This document shows, piece by piece, positions 20,235 through 29,731 of a stretch of DNA of 64,000 bases; the stretch's first letter is position 1, and each line of letters starts with the position of its first letter. A program made the position numbers and the translations under genes. The notes beneath the pieces were generated by a model, which was not told the DNA's origin, made no database searches, and saw only the letters and a list, made by a program, of their open reading frames with translations. Origin of the DNA: Gammaproteobacteria bacterium (GTDB lineage: Bacteria > Pseudomonadota > Gammaproteobacteria > Ga0077536); the NCBI GenBank assembly GCA_016191285.1, contig JACPPA010000012.1, positions 62,001 through 126,000 of the forward strand. The letters are read 5' to 3'.

Positions 20235-21116
20235 CTACTCCGGGGTAAACGTGAAATATTCGCCCTTGGGCGTGACCCGCACCGCGTGCGGCGGCGGAAA
20301 GTGGGCGGGCATCAGGAGTGCATTCTTCTCTACGCAATGCTCGAGCAATTTGCGGCGAGTTTGTGCGGCTTGCTCCGGCATATCGCAGAATCCGCTGCTC
20401 CAGTCAGGACGCAGGATCTGTACCGGCGAATGCATGGTGTCGCCGGCAAATAACGCGTGTTGCCCTTTGGAATGCACCTTGACTACGATGCTGCCTTGGG
20501 TATGACCAGGCGCAGGCTCGATATGCATCTGATCGTCTAACGTGTGGTTCCCTTCGATCATTTGCGCCTGTCCCGCTTCGACCACTGGCAACACGCTGTC
20601 GTTAAAGACCCCCTCGTTGACTGGGTTCTTGGAACAATCCGGGTTCGCCGGGTTCCATTGGTCGTATTCCTGGCGCGAGAAAATGTATTTCGCTTTGGGA
20701 AAGGTCGGCACCCATTTTCCGTTCTTGAGTTGGGTATTCCAGCCGCAATGATCCACATGCAAATGCGTACACAGCACGATATCGACCTCTTCCGGGTGCA
20801 CACCGACCGCCGCGAGTCGTTCCAAGTACGGCGTGTTCAATTGATGGGCGAGTTCGAACGTCGGACGATTCTTATGATTGCCATTGCAAGTGTCGATAAG
20901 GATCGTGTGATGCCCCGTCTTGACGACCCAGGTGTGAATACTGAGTTTTAAGCCCTGGGTTTTCGGGTTAATACAAAACGGCATCAGTAAATCGCGATTG
21001 GCATCGACCAATTCGGTTTTAAAGTCCGGCACCAGCATTTCGGCCGGAAATCCATCATCTACTGGGATTTCAATCGCGATATCGATGGCGATATCGCCCA
21101 GCATTCTCTTGCTCAT
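20235..21116 (-). CDS. MBL-fold metallohydrolase, lactonase-like
   Basis: A 293-residue zinc hydrolase. The metal motif is THLHVDHCGWN, with further ligand candidates in PAPGHTQGS and FAGDTMHSP, and a C-terminal PAHFPPPHA. The general outline resembles AiiB/AttM-type lactonases and related MBL proteins, but the substrate cannot be assigned. The ATG at 21116 is chosen because it has AGAGAG upstream and because the longer frame to 21335 overlaps yoaA with non-homologous sequence. It lies in a minus-strand run with yoaA and dUTPase. Confidence 0.82.
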   Translation of the reverse strand: MSKRMLGDIAIDIAIEIPVDDGFPAEMLVPDFKTELVDANRDLLMPFCINPKTQGLKLSIHTWVVKTGHHTILIDTCNGNHKNRPTFELAHQLNTPYLERLAAVGVHPEEVDIVLCTHLHVDHCGWNTQLKNGKWVPTFPKAKYIFSRQEYDQWNPANPDCSKNPVNEGVFNDSVLPVVEAGQAQMIEGNHTLDDQMHIEPAPGHTQGSIVVKVHSKGQHALFAGDTMHSPVQILRPDWSSGFCDMPEQAAQTRRKLLEHCVEKNALLMPAHFPPPHAVRVTPKGEYFTFTPE

Positions 21117-21285
21117 TGGGCTCTCTGCATGATTTAGGTGTTCGCAAATTCTATCGAGTTGGATGGATTTAGTCATGGATGGCATAACGTAGCGCGCGCG
21201 ATAGCTTCGGGATTCAAGGATGAATCGCGAAGCGTAAGCCGCCAAAGGATCCAGCCGGCAGCGCACGGCACTGCGCCATTCAAGG

Positions 21286-23220
21286 TTAGCCTGCTCTTCC
21301 GTCAATCTCTGCATCGATTTTAAAAAACGCCTCAACCGCCGCCAAATCGGTAGTCACCGGCGCCGGCGGTAACGCACGCAGAAAGGTTTTGCCGTAGCCG
21401 CGCGATCGAAGCCGCGGATCGCATAGCACTAACACCCCGCGATCCTGGACGTCGCGGATCAACCGTCCGGCGCCTTGTTTCAAGCTAATGGCCGCCACCG
21501 GTATTTGATAAGCGGTAAAGGCGTTTTGACCCGCTGCTTCCAGCCGTTTTACGCGTGCCCGAAGGACCGGATCGTCTGGCGTGGCGAACGGTAACTTATC
21601 GATGATCACGCACGACAGTGCGTCGCCGCGCACATCGACCCCCTCCCAAAAAGTGGCTGTCCCAATCAACACCGCATTGCCCAGGCGCTTGAACTCCGCC
21701 AGCAACGTCGCACGCGGCGCTTCGCCTTGCACGAGCACCGGATAATTCAGCGCGGCCCGTAACGGACCTGCGTAGTGGTTCAGCGCGCGATAGCTTGTAC
21801 ATAACAAGAACGTGCGGCCGCGGCTTAAGTTGATTACCTTGAGGGCGACGTCAGCGACCGCGGAGAGATACTCGCTACTATTCGGCGTCGCCGTCATTGG
21901 CGGCAGATACAGCAGCGCTTGTTGGGCGAAATCGAACGGACTTGGCCAGGCTACCGCCTGCGCGTGGTGAACACCAAGCTCGCGCCGAAAATGACTGAAA
22001 TCGCCATCCACCGCCAACGTCGCGGAACAAAACACCCACGCCGCCGCCGATTGTTCGAGCCGTGCGTGAAACTGATCGGCCACCACCAGCGGCGTCGAAT
22101 GCACGACAAATCCACGGTGGGATACTTCAACCCAATGCACGTGGTCATCGTCTTCGGCTTCAAAGGCGCCGAGCCGTGCACGCAGTAACACGCAGCGCTC
22201 AAAGCAGCGCATAAGCTCCACGCCCCGCTCCGCGGCAACTTCCAGTGCAGATTCCAACAACACCAAGGCTGCACGAATTTTCTCGAACGAGTCGCGCGCC
22301 GGCTGATCGTGCAGCAGCGTGTCGCGATCGATTCGGCCTTGATAGCGTCCCAATTCATGCTGCGTCCAGATTAGCGCTGCCTCGAGCGCTCGTGCGGTCT
22401 CGCGCAAGGCGGGCATATCAGGGGCTTCGCTGAGCGCGGCACGGTCGCTATCGCGACCCAGTTCGCGCACCTGGCGACTGGACACAGTATGCCCAAAAGC
22501 CTGCGCCGCGAGTTCGGGAAGCTGATGCGCTTCGTCGACGATCACGACTTGCGCGGTGGGGAGCAACTCGCCAAACCCCTCCTCGCGCAGTGCCATGTCC
22601 GCGAACAACAAGTGGTGGTTGACGACGACGATATCGGCGGCGGCGGCGGCGCGCCGGGCCTTCACCACAAAACATGGTTCAAACTGTGGACAGCTTTGAC
22701 CCAAACAATTGTCGACGGTCGACGTCACCAACGGCCACAGCGCTGCCTCCTCGGGCACGGCGCTAAGCTCAGCGCGATCCCCGATCGTCGTCGCCCGCGC
22801 CCAACCGGTTACCTGCGCCAAGAGCACGCGATCTTCCGGCCACAGCGTCGGCTCACCCTCAGCCTGGGCTAACCGATGCAGGCACAGATAGTTCGCTCGC
22901 CCCTTAAGTAGCGCTGGTGTCAGCGCGCTACCCAGCGCCTCCAACACCAGCGGCAGGTCTTGTTGATAGAGCTGATCTTGGAGGGTCTTGGTTGCCGTGC
23001 TAACGAGGGTGCGGCGGCCGGCCAGAACTGCCGGCACCAAATAGGCCAAGGTCTTGCCCGTGCCGGTGCCGGCTTCGCACACGGCGTGACCGCGTTCGGC
23101 GATGGCAGTCGCGACCATTTCCGCCATCGCCTGTTGCGCGGCACGTGGCTGAAATCCCGCGAGTCGGCTCGCGAACGGGCCAGCCGGTCCTAACGCGTCG
23201 ATCGCAGCAATTGTCCGCAC
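21286..23220 (-). CDS. yoaA: DinG/YoaA-type Fe-S DNA helicase
   Basis: A 644-residue XPD-like superfamily 2 helicase. Walker A is EAGTGTGKT (residues 49-57), followed by four cysteines for a 4Fe-4S cluster (Cys113, Cys172, Cys177, Cys183), the DEAH box (229-232) and C-terminal motifs GTATFWEGVDVRGD and KQGAGRLIRD. The size and the absence of a nuclease domain fit YoaA rather than E. coli DinG. YoaA-type helicases act in DNA damage tolerance. The frame begins at the GTG at 23220; an ATG overlaps it in another frame. The unknown gene upstream ends 11 bases away. Confidence 0.88.
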   Translation of the reverse strand: MRTIAAIDALGPAGPFASRLAGFQPRAAQQAMAEMVATAIAERGHAVCEAGTGTGKTLAYLVPAVLAGRRTLVSTATKTLQDQLYQQDLPLVLEALGSALTPALLKGRANYLCLHRLAQAEGEPTLWPEDRVLLAQVTGWARATTIGDRAELSAVPEEAALWPLVTSTVDNCLGQSCPQFEPCFVVKARRAAAAADIVVVNHHLLFADMALREEGFGELLPTAQVVIVDEAHQLPELAAQAFGHTVSSRQVRELGRDSDRAALSEAPDMPALRETARALEAALIWTQHELGRYQGRIDRDTLLHDQPARDSFEKIRAALVLLESALEVAAERGVELMRCFERCVLLRARLGAFEAEDDDHVHWVEVSHRGFVVHSTPLVVADQFHARLEQSAAAWVFCSATLAVDGDFSHFRRELGVHHAQAVAWPSPFDFAQQALLYLPPMTATPNSSEYLSAVADVALKVINLSRGRTFLLCTSYRALNHYAGPLRAALNYPVLVQGEAPRATLLAEFKRLGNAVLIGTATFWEGVDVRGDALSCVIIDKLPFATPDDPVLRARVKRLEAAGQNAFTAYQIPVAAISLKQGAGRLIRDVQDRGVLVLCDPRLRSRGYGKTFLRALPPAPVTTDLAAVEAFFKIDAEIDGRAG

Positions 23221-23231
23221 ATTAGCCAGCG

Positions 23232-23726
23232 TTACCTGACCTTGTCCAATGACAGAGGGCCGGGCGTCGGCCCATGGGCCACGGTCCAGACCAGGGTTCC
23301 CACCCGCTTCGCGCGCGCGACAGTTAGGCTGCTTTTCTGCTGGGGACTGCGATCTTCGAGCGCGGCGATCACTTCGGCGCGACCGAGACTGTAGATTTCC
23401 ACGGGCTCGTAGTCAGCGTTCATCAACACCACCAGCAAGGTATCCCACGGCTTATCGAGCTTGAGCTCGCCCAGCCGGTGCGGCCCCTTAAGCTCGTCAA
23501 AGACCACCCGCGCCTTGATTTGGATCAGCTCCGTGCGCTCCGCGTGCTGCCGCATGGCATCATAACCGGCGGTGGGCAGCGCGGGTGGCTCAAGCCGCAG
23601 CAGGCGGATGGCATCGTTAACCGCAATCTCGCCACTCAACGGCAGCGTTTTGCCGGTCACCCGTCGATATTCGGCCGCCAGCCGCCGGGCTTCGGCAGTG
23701 AGTTTATCGACGGCATAGACATTCAT
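23232..23726 (-). CDS. Hypothetical protein upstream of yoaA
   Basis: A 164-residue soluble protein that I do not recognise with confidence. An N-terminal helical stretch (VDKLTAEARRLAAEYRRVTGK) precedes an alpha/beta region with ELIQIKARVVFDELKGPHRLGEL, a basic-acidic segment that could hold a nuclease-like ELIQIK motif, and LLVVLMNADYEPVEIYSLGRAEV. The strand pattern hints at an endonuclease-like fold, but this is inference. It directly precedes yoaA (11 bases) and is probably co-transcribed, suggesting a possible DNA-related role. Confidence 0.65.
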   Translation of the reverse strand: MNVYAVDKLTAEARRLAAEYRRVTGKTLPLSGEIAVNDAIRLLRLEPPALPTAGYDAMRQHAERTELIQIKARVVFDELKGPHRLGELKLDKPWDTLLVVLMNADYEPVEIYSLGRAEVIAALEDRSPQQKSSLTVARAKRVGTLVWTVAHGPTPGPLSLDKVR

Positions 23727-23900
23727 GCGCGACGGGGGTTTGCAGTGACGATAAGGTGATGCATTTGAAAAATTCTATAACGGGCTGAATTGACGCGACA
23801 ACCGATCCGAGTTGGAATAATCTCGACTCGCTATCCCGTGATGCTAGGTTGAACATCGGAGACACGCAATGTTGATAACGAATCCGCGCCCGACCGCGTG

Positions 23901-26738
23901 ATGACCGCGCGGCACCAGCGTCGCCGCACACGGCGCTTAAAAATATTCGGAGGCCTCCTGGGCGCAGGTTTGCTTGCCGCCGGCGCCTTCGGCGCCTGGC
24001 GTTACTATCACACCCCGCACACTCAAGAACTCTTTGCCGCCGCCGAATCTGCGCGCCACGCGGGCAAGCTGAAGGACGCGGTTATCAATTACAAAAATGT
24101 CTTGCAACGCGAGCCTGAGCGCTTCGAAGCACGCTGGCGCCTTGGCCAGGTCTATCTGGCCCTCGGTCAAGCGGCGGCTGCGGTTAAGGAACTCGAGGCC
24201 GCCGAGCCGTTACGGCGTCAGCATCCAGAGCTAGCGCTCGACCTGATTAAGGCGCGTCTCGCCACCCACGATTTCGCCAAAGCCCTCGTCGACCTCGCCG
24301 CCGTACCGGGCGCAGAAACGCCCGAGTTAGTCGCCTTAAAAGCGCAGGCCAAACTTGGCCTCGGGGAACCGCAGGCGGCGAAGGAAATACTGGCCGCCGC
24401 CAGTGCGAAAAACATCACTGACCCAAGCCTGCACCTCGCCACCGCCAAACTCGCCCTGTCGCAGAAAGATTTGGACGGCACGGCCACGGCCGTGGCCGCC
24501 GCGTTGGCGCTCGACCCCAACCAGGTCGACGCCCTTCAATTGAGCGGCCAAATCGCGCTGTTTAGCGGACACCCGAGCGACGCCGAAAGCAGTTATCGCC
24601 GTGCGCTCGAACACGCCACCGATAAAACTGGCGCGCTCGCGGGCTTGGCCGAAGCGTTACTCGCCCAGGGCAAAATAGAGCCAGCGGCGCTGACGATTAA
24701 ATATCTGGTGGCAGTGGCGCCGAAGCTGATCGGCACGCGCTATCTCCAAGGCTGGCTCGCGTATACCAAAAAAGATTGGGCGCAAGCTGAACTGATGCTG
24801 GTCGACGTATTAAAGGCGGCGCCTAAACACCCGCAAGCGTTATTGATGATGGCAGACGCCACTTTTCGCCAAGGCAAACTCAATCAGGCCGAAGCCAATA
24901 TTCGAACCTTTGACGCGAATTATCCCGGGCAAGCTGCGGCCGCCAAATTGCTGGGCGCCATCCTGCTTAAACAAGGCCGGGCGTCGGACGCACTCACGGC
25001 GCTCAGTCCTGTGCTCAAAGTCAACCCGCCTGACGCGGGCGCGATCGCGCTCTTGAGTTATGCGTATTTCGCAGTCGGTGATACCAAAAAAGGGAGCGAA
25101 TTCCTGGCGCAGGCACAGGCTCTGGCACCGGAATCGAGCCTGCTCCAAGCGCAGGGCGCGATGAGTGAAATCCTCGGCGGAAAATCAGCGGAAGGGATCT
25201 CGGAACTCGAGAAAATGACGGCGCGCGATCCCACCAGCGCCACCCCCCGGCAATTGCTGACTTACGCGCAATTATTGCAAGGCGCCGGCGACGCAGCACT
25301 CGAGTCCGCACAAGCCTTGGTCGCCCTGCGCCCCCAAGATCCGATGGCCTACAATCTACTCGGTGTCGCCCACCTCAAAGCCGGCGCGCGCCCCGCCGCA
25401 CGGCAGGCATTCGAAAAAGCCGTGCAACTTGATGCGAAATTTGCCCCAGCGCTCGCCAATCTGGGCTTGCTTTCGCTCGCTGACAAAGACCTAGATCGTG
25501 GCCGCACGCAGCTCGAAGCCGCGTTAAAAGCCGACCCCGCATACACCAGCGCCGCCTTGGCGCTGGCCGCATTAAACGAGCGCGAGGGAAAGATCGACGC
25601 TGCGGTCAAGCTCTTGCAGGACGCAGCAGCCGCGAACCCACGCGCCACCACGCCGCGTTGGCTGCTCGCCGGCCGCTTGCTGTATCAGGGCCAGCGCGAC
25701 GCTGCGCTCAAAATCGCCGCAGAAGCCTACGCAATCGCGCCACGCGCGATTCCCAATCGGTTGCAGTGGGCAAAGACGCTGTTGGTCGCCGGCCGCGCCT
25801 CCGAGGCGCAAAAAGTGCTGACCGGTTTGCATCAAGACGCGCCGACACTCGATCAGGCGACTATGCTGCTAGCCGAAGCCGCGCGATTAACGGGCGACGC
25901 GAAAGCCGCGCGCGGCTATTTTGGTGAAGTCCTGCAGAATCACCCAAATGACGTGCCGGCACTACTCGGTTCGTTCGCGCTTGAACTGAAGGCACATGAT
26001 TACGCCGCCGCCACCGCGTTCATCGCGCGCCTACGCACGGCACAGCCCGATCAGCCCCTGGCCGATAACGCTGCGGCAGAGCTCGCGCTCGCGCAAAACA
26101 AACACGACGAGGCGATCCGGATATTGCGCGGCGTTCATGCGCAAGCGCCGACGCGCGCGTCGCTGATGCGCCTTAGCGACGCGCTGCGAGTCGACGGGAA
26201 GATCAGCGCCGCGATCCAGGAATTAAGCTTGTGGGTTAGCGCCCACCCCACCGATAATCTGGTGCGTCAGACGCTCGGATCGTTACGGCTCGCGAGCGGT
26301 GACCTGAACGATGCTCAAGCGCAATTTGAAGCCGTGCTGAAATCCGCCCCTGCCGATCCGGTCGCCCTGAATAATTTGGCGTGGCTCTATGACCGTGCCG
26401 GCGATAGCCGTGCAATGGACTATGCCGAACGTGCGCACGCCGTGCTGCCCAATAGTCCAGAAACCGCCGATACGCTGGGTTGGATTCTGGTCCAACGCAA
26501 TGAAGTGCAGCGTGGTCTCAAACTCGTCGAGCAAGCGCACGCGCTCGCGCCCGCCGAACCGACCATTGCCTATCACTATGCACACGCGCTGGCCGAAGCT
26601 GGCGCCAAGGACAAGGCCCGCGATCTGCTTACGAGCGTACTCAAAGAAGACCATGAGTTTGACGCGAAAAATGACGCCAAGGCGCTGCTTCGACGCTTGA
26701 GCCAAAATGCGGATGGGGTTGAGGGGTTGCTGCGTTAG
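23901..26738 (+). CDS. Large TPR-repeat protein, PrsT-like (PEP-CTERM system)
   Basis: A 945-residue protein. A basic N-terminus (RRRTRRLK) and one transmembrane segment (about residues 15-35) are followed by at least twenty TPR-like helical pairs, such as GKLKDAVINYKNVLQREP, AAAVKELEAAEP and LNDAQAQFEAVLKSAP, running almost to the end. Length, overall plan and repeat style resemble the PEP-CTERM-associated TPR protein PrsT. Unlike the lipoprotein members, no lipobox cysteine is visible, so it is probably anchored by its transmembrane helix with the repeats in the periplasm. Start: the ATG at 23901 (GTG at 23898 also possible). It stands alone between repeats. Confidence 0.75.
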   Translation: MTARHQRRRTRRLKIFGGLLGAGLLAAGAFGAWRYYHTPHTQELFAAAESARHAGKLKDAVINYKNVLQREPERFEARWRLGQVYLALGQAAAAVKELEAAEPLRRQHPELALDLIKARLATHDFAKALVDLAAVPGAETPELVALKAQAKLGLGEPQAAKEILAAASAKNITDPSLHLATAKLALSQKDLDGTATAVAAALALDPNQVDALQLSGQIALFSGHPSDAESSYRRALEHATDKTGALAGLAEALLAQGKIEPAALTIKYLVAVAPKLIGTRYLQGWLAYTKKDWAQAELMLVDVLKAAPKHPQALLMMADATFRQGKLNQAEANIRTFDANYPGQAAAAKLLGAILLKQGRASDALTALSPVLKVNPPDAGAIALLSYAYFAVGDTKKGSEFLAQAQALAPESSLLQAQGAMSEILGGKSAEGISELEKMTARDPTSATPRQLLTYAQLLQGAGDAALESAQALVALRPQDPMAYNLLGVAHLKAGARPAARQAFEKAVQLDAKFAPALANLGLLSLADKDLDRGRTQLEAALKADPAYTSAALALAALNEREGKIDAAVKLLQDAAAANPRATTPRWLLAGRLLYQGQRDAALKIAAEAYAIAPRAIPNRLQWAKTLLVAGRASEAQKVLTGLHQDAPTLDQATMLLAEAARLTGDAKAARGYFGEVLQNHPNDVPALLGSFALELKAHDYAAATAFIARLRTAQPDQPLADNAAAELALAQNKHDEAIRILRGVHAQAPTRASLMRLSDALRVDGKISAAIQELSLWVSAHPTDNLVRQTLGSLRLASGDLNDAQAQFEAVLKSAPADPVALNNLAWLYDRAGDSRAMDYAERAHAVLPNSPETADTLGWILVQRNEVQRGLKLVEQAHALAPAEPTIAYHYAHALAEAGAKDKARDLLTSVLKEDHEFDAKNDAKALLRRLSQNADGVEGLLR

Positions 26739-27063
26739 GTGGCGGCAACTCCGGCAACTTTTTGTGGGAGCGGCTTTAGCCGCGAAAGGGCCTCATCTGA
26801 GATTCGCCGCTACAGCGGCTCCCGCGGATCAGCTCTCCGGCGTCCTCTTGTGGGAGCGGCTTTAGCCGCGAATCTTTTGAACCTAAGCGCCTGCTAGGAT
26901 TCGCCGCTAAAGCGGCTCCCACAAATCAGCTTAGCAATAAAAAAAACGACGCGTGGCGCCCTAATGCTCTCGTCACCTTTCTCGCGCCCACTGGATTGGT
27001 GCCTCGCCTGCGGCTTCTCGCAACGGCGAGTTGTCACGCGTTTAAGAAGCGGCTGCTTACTTG
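26739..27063. repeat. Two REP-like inverted pairs
   Basis: TTGTGGGAGCGGCTTTAGCCGCGAA (from 26762) faces ATTCGCCGCTACAGCGGCTCCCGC. A second pair, TTGTGGGAGCGGCTTTAGCCGCGAA (from about 26848) with ATTCGCCGCTAAAGCGGCTCCCACAAA, ends near 26925. They separate the convergent TPR and epmA genes. The remaining bases to 27063 hold no gene; a small frame at 26964-27176 runs antisense into epmA. Confidence 0.8.
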
Positions 27064-28011
27064 CTAGCCGCCGCCGAACGCGACCACCTTCGCGATATCG
27101 GTGCTCGACTCGAGCACCATCAGCAAGCGGTCCAATCCGATGGCAACGCCAGCGCACGGCGGTAAGCCGGCACTGAGTGCCGCCAATAACGCCGAATCGA
27201 TTGCCATCTCCGGCAAGCCACGCATCTGGCGCAGTTGGTTTTCGCGCGCATGGCGCGCGGCCTGTTCGTCAGGTGCGGTGACTTCATGGAATCCATTTGC
27301 GATTTCCACGCCACCGATAATCAATTCGAAACGTTCGGCCACCGGCGGCTTGGTGTTGGTCAACTTGGCATACGCGGCATGCTCGCGTGGAAAGTCGTGG
27401 ATCAATAACGCACCGGCGGCGCGGAGTCGCGGTAGCACGCCGCAGCCGAACAGCAGATCAAGCAGCAAGGCGCGATCGTCGCGATCGGCCGCACTAACCT
27501 GGGCACCACTTTGTCTAGCGTACTCAGCCAGCGCTGAGGTGGATGCGGTATGCGGATTGAGTCCTGCAAAACGCTCGCAAAGCGTTGCATAGGTGTCGCG
27601 TTTGATCTCGCGCCTGAACCCTACCGCGCGCAACAAGCCTTCAACATCATCCATCAACTGATGGTGATCAAACCCAACGCGATACCATTCGACGATCGAA
27701 AATTCTTCGAGATGAAGGCAGCTCCGCTCTTCGCGCCGAAAGGCATGCGCGATCTGATAAATATCGCCGCTACCGGCGGCGAGCAGGCGCTTCATGGCGA
27801 ATTCGGGCGAGGTTTGGAGGAAGCGTTGGCTCCCATCCGGATCGAGTACCGCGAAGCTGCTGAGCGCGGGGTCGGTCGTGCCGCAGCGTGCGAGCAACGG
27901 GGTTTCGACTTCGAGCACGCCTTGGGCCACAAAGTATTCTCGAATGCGGTGCAAACAGATGGCCCGCCGCCGGAGGATTTCGAGACTCGCGGTCGGCTGC
28001 CAGTGGTTCAT
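27064..28011 (-). CDS. epmA: EF-P--(R)-beta-lysine ligase EpmA (PoxA/GenX)
   Basis: A 315-residue homologue of the class II lysyl-tRNA synthetase catalytic domain without the anticodon-binding domain. Visible motifs are VLEVETPLLARC (motif 1), FLQTSPEFAMKRLL, YQIAHAFRREERSCLHLEEFSIVEWYR (motif 2) and GVAIGLDRLLMVL (motif 3). It activates beta-lysine and attaches it to EF-P. The ATG at 28011 follows the efp stop by 17 bases and begins at the usual homologue start; the longer frame to 28287 runs antisense-like over efp and is rejected. Confidence 0.93.
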   Translation of the reverse strand: MNHWQPTASLEILRRRAICLHRIREYFVAQGVLEVETPLLARCGTTDPALSSFAVLDPDGSQRFLQTSPEFAMKRLLAAGSGDIYQIAHAFRREERSCLHLEEFSIVEWYRVGFDHHQLMDDVEGLLRAVGFRREIKRDTYATLCERFAGLNPHTASTSALAEYARQSGAQVSAADRDDRALLLDLLFGCGVLPRLRAAGALLIHDFPREHAAYAKLTNTKPPVAERFELIIGGVEIANGFHEVTAPDEQAARHARENQLRQMRGLPEMAIDSALLAALSAGLPPCAGVAIGLDRLLMVLESSTDIAKVVAFGGG

Positions 28012-28028
28012 TTTATGGAGCCGAGACG

Positions 28029-28601
28029 CTATTCCTCTTTGGCGCGCGACACATACTCGCCCGTGCGCGTATCGATCTTGAGCAGTGAGCCTTCTTCGAT
28101 AAACAACGGCACGCGCACGATTGCGCCAGTTTCCATGGTCGCCGGTTTGGTGCCGCCAGTAGCGGTATCGCCGCGGATGCCGGGATCGGTCTGAGTGATT
28201 TTCAGCACCACGAAATTCGGCGGTGTTAGCCCGATCGGTTCGCCGTTGAAAAGCATGATGCTGCACATTTCCTGCCCCTTCAACCATTGTCCCACGTCGC
28301 CGACCACGGCGCCGCTGGCCTGAATTTGTTCAAAGGTCGTGGGATTCATGAAATGCCAGGCTTCTCCATCGGAATAAAGAAATTGCATTTCGAATTCGGC
28401 GATATCGGCGCCCTCGACGCTATCGCCCGATTTAAAAGTTCGTTCGATAACGCGTCCCGAAAGCAGGTTGCGAACCTTGACGCGATTAAACGCCTGGCCT
28501 TTACCGGGCTTAACCATTTCATTGTCGACGATGTTGTACGGGTCGCCGTCGATCATGATCTTGAGGCCAGGTTTAAATTGGTTCGTGCTATAGGACGCCA
28601 T
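28029..28601 (-). CDS. efp: Elongation factor P
   Basis: A 190-residue three-domain EF-P (KOW-like N-domain plus two OB folds). The modified lysine is Lys34 in KPGKGQAF, fitting the beta-lysylation branch. The later [16 protein letters not shown] and [28 protein letters not shown] segments are canonical. EF-P relieves ribosome stalling at polyproline stretches. It is co-directional with epmA and divergent from epmB, so all three genes of the modification route except the optional epmC are together. Confidence 0.96.
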   Translation of the reverse strand: MASYSTNQFKPGLKIMIDGDPYNIVDNEMVKPGKGQAFNRVKVRNLLSGRVIERTFKSGDSVEGADIAEFEMQFLYSDGEAWHFMNPTTFEQIQASGAVVGDVGQWLKGQEMCSIMLFNGEPIGLTPPNFVVLKITQTDPGIRGDTATGGTKPATMETGAIVRVPLFIEEGSLLKIDTRTGEYVSRAKEE

Positions 28602-28634
28602 TAGAATGCAACTCGGTTCAGGAAAAGGCGGCGT

Positions 28635-29720
28635 ATGATAGCGCGAAGTTACCCAAATAAAACGCTTGCCCGCGGTTGCGCCGACTTCGACACGGCCCCA
28701 TTCGTCCCAGGTACCGACACCTTGCCATTTAATCTATCGCGCGTTGAATCGCCCCTATGGCAGCACGAGCTGCGGTGTGCCTATACGCGACCCGGCGACC
28801 TGCTGCGAGATTTAGGGCTGAGCTGCGATGCCGGGCTCGACGTTGAGGCGGCAAGATCTTTTGCGTTTCGGGTTCCACGGCCGTTTGCCAAACGCATGCA
28901 ACGTGGCAATCCGCGCGATCCGTTATTGCTCCAAGTCTTGCCGAGCGCCGACGAACTCGTCGACGTCAAGGGTTTCGTACGCGACCCGGTGGGCGACGCG
29001 GCGGCGACGCGCACTCCGGGCTTGCTTCAGAAATATGCTGGCCGCGCATTACTGGTCATTACCGGTGGCTGCGCGGTCAATTGTCGCTACTGTTTCCGCC
29101 GCGAATTCCCTTATCAAGACGCCGTGGGCAGCGAACATCTGGCCACCGCCGTGGCGGCCATCGCCGGTGATCCGTCGGTGCATGAAATCATTCTCAGTGG
29201 TGGCGATCCGCTGACCTTGAGCGATGCGCGCTTAGCCGCGCTCGTGACCCAACTCACGGCGATTCCCCACCTGCGACGCCTGCGCATCCACTCACGCCTG
29301 CCAGTAGTCCTGCCGAGCCGCATCACTGACACGTTGCTCGATACCTTGCGCAGCTCACGTGTGCCCTGCGTGATGGTCGTTCACGCCAATCATGCTCAGG
29401 AAATAGATAGCGACGTGCGCACGGCCTGTGCGGCAATTCGCGACGCCGGCATCACCGTCCTCAACCAAACAGTGCTGCTGCGTGGCATTAACGATGATGT
29501 TGAAATTTTGCGCGCGTTATCCGAGGCGCTGTTCGCTGCCGGGGTGCTTCCCTACTACGTACATTTGCTCGACCGGGTGCGCGGCACCGCGCATTTTGAG
29601 GTCGCCCTGGACCTCGCGCGGCAACTCGCGGCGCAACTTAGCGCGCGCGTACCCGGATATCTACTGCCGCGATTCGTGCGTGAGATTCCGGGTAGCGCCG
29701 CTAAGACTTCGTTGGACTAA
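28635..29720 (+). CDS. epmB: EF-P beta-lysylation protein EpmB (lysine 2,3-aminomutase type)
   Basis: A 361-residue radical SAM protein. The cluster motif CAVNCRYC (Cys146, Cys150, Cys153) is followed by [29 protein letters not shown] and [14 protein letters not shown], all typical of the KamA/EpmB family. It converts (S)-alpha-lysine to (R)-beta-lysine for EpmA. The shorter C-terminus compared with true KamA fits EpmB. Its start is 33 bases from the efp start on the other strand, so one compact divergent promoter region probably drives both. It is followed directly by modA. Confidence 0.93.
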   Translation: MIARSYPNKTLARGCADFDTAPFVPGTDTLPFNLSRVESPLWQHELRCAYTRPGDLLRDLGLSCDAGLDVEAARSFAFRVPRPFAKRMQRGNPRDPLLLQVLPSADELVDVKGFVRDPVGDAAATRTPGLLQKYAGRALLVITGGCAVNCRYCFRREFPYQDAVGSEHLATAVAAIAGDPSVHEIILSGGDPLTLSDARLAALVTQLTAIPHLRRLRIHSRLPVVLPSRITDTLLDTLRSSRVPCVMVVHANHAQEIDSDVRTACAAIRDAGITVLNQTVLLRGINDDVEILRALSEALFAAGVLPYYVHLLDRVRGTAHFEVALDLARQLAAQLSARVPGYLLPRFVREIPGSAAKTSLD

Positions 29721-29731
29721 TGAGGTTGAGC

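Noticed and set aside
28012-28287. Extension of epmA to 28287
   Set aside because: It runs over efp in another frame; ATG 28011 matches the EpmA start.
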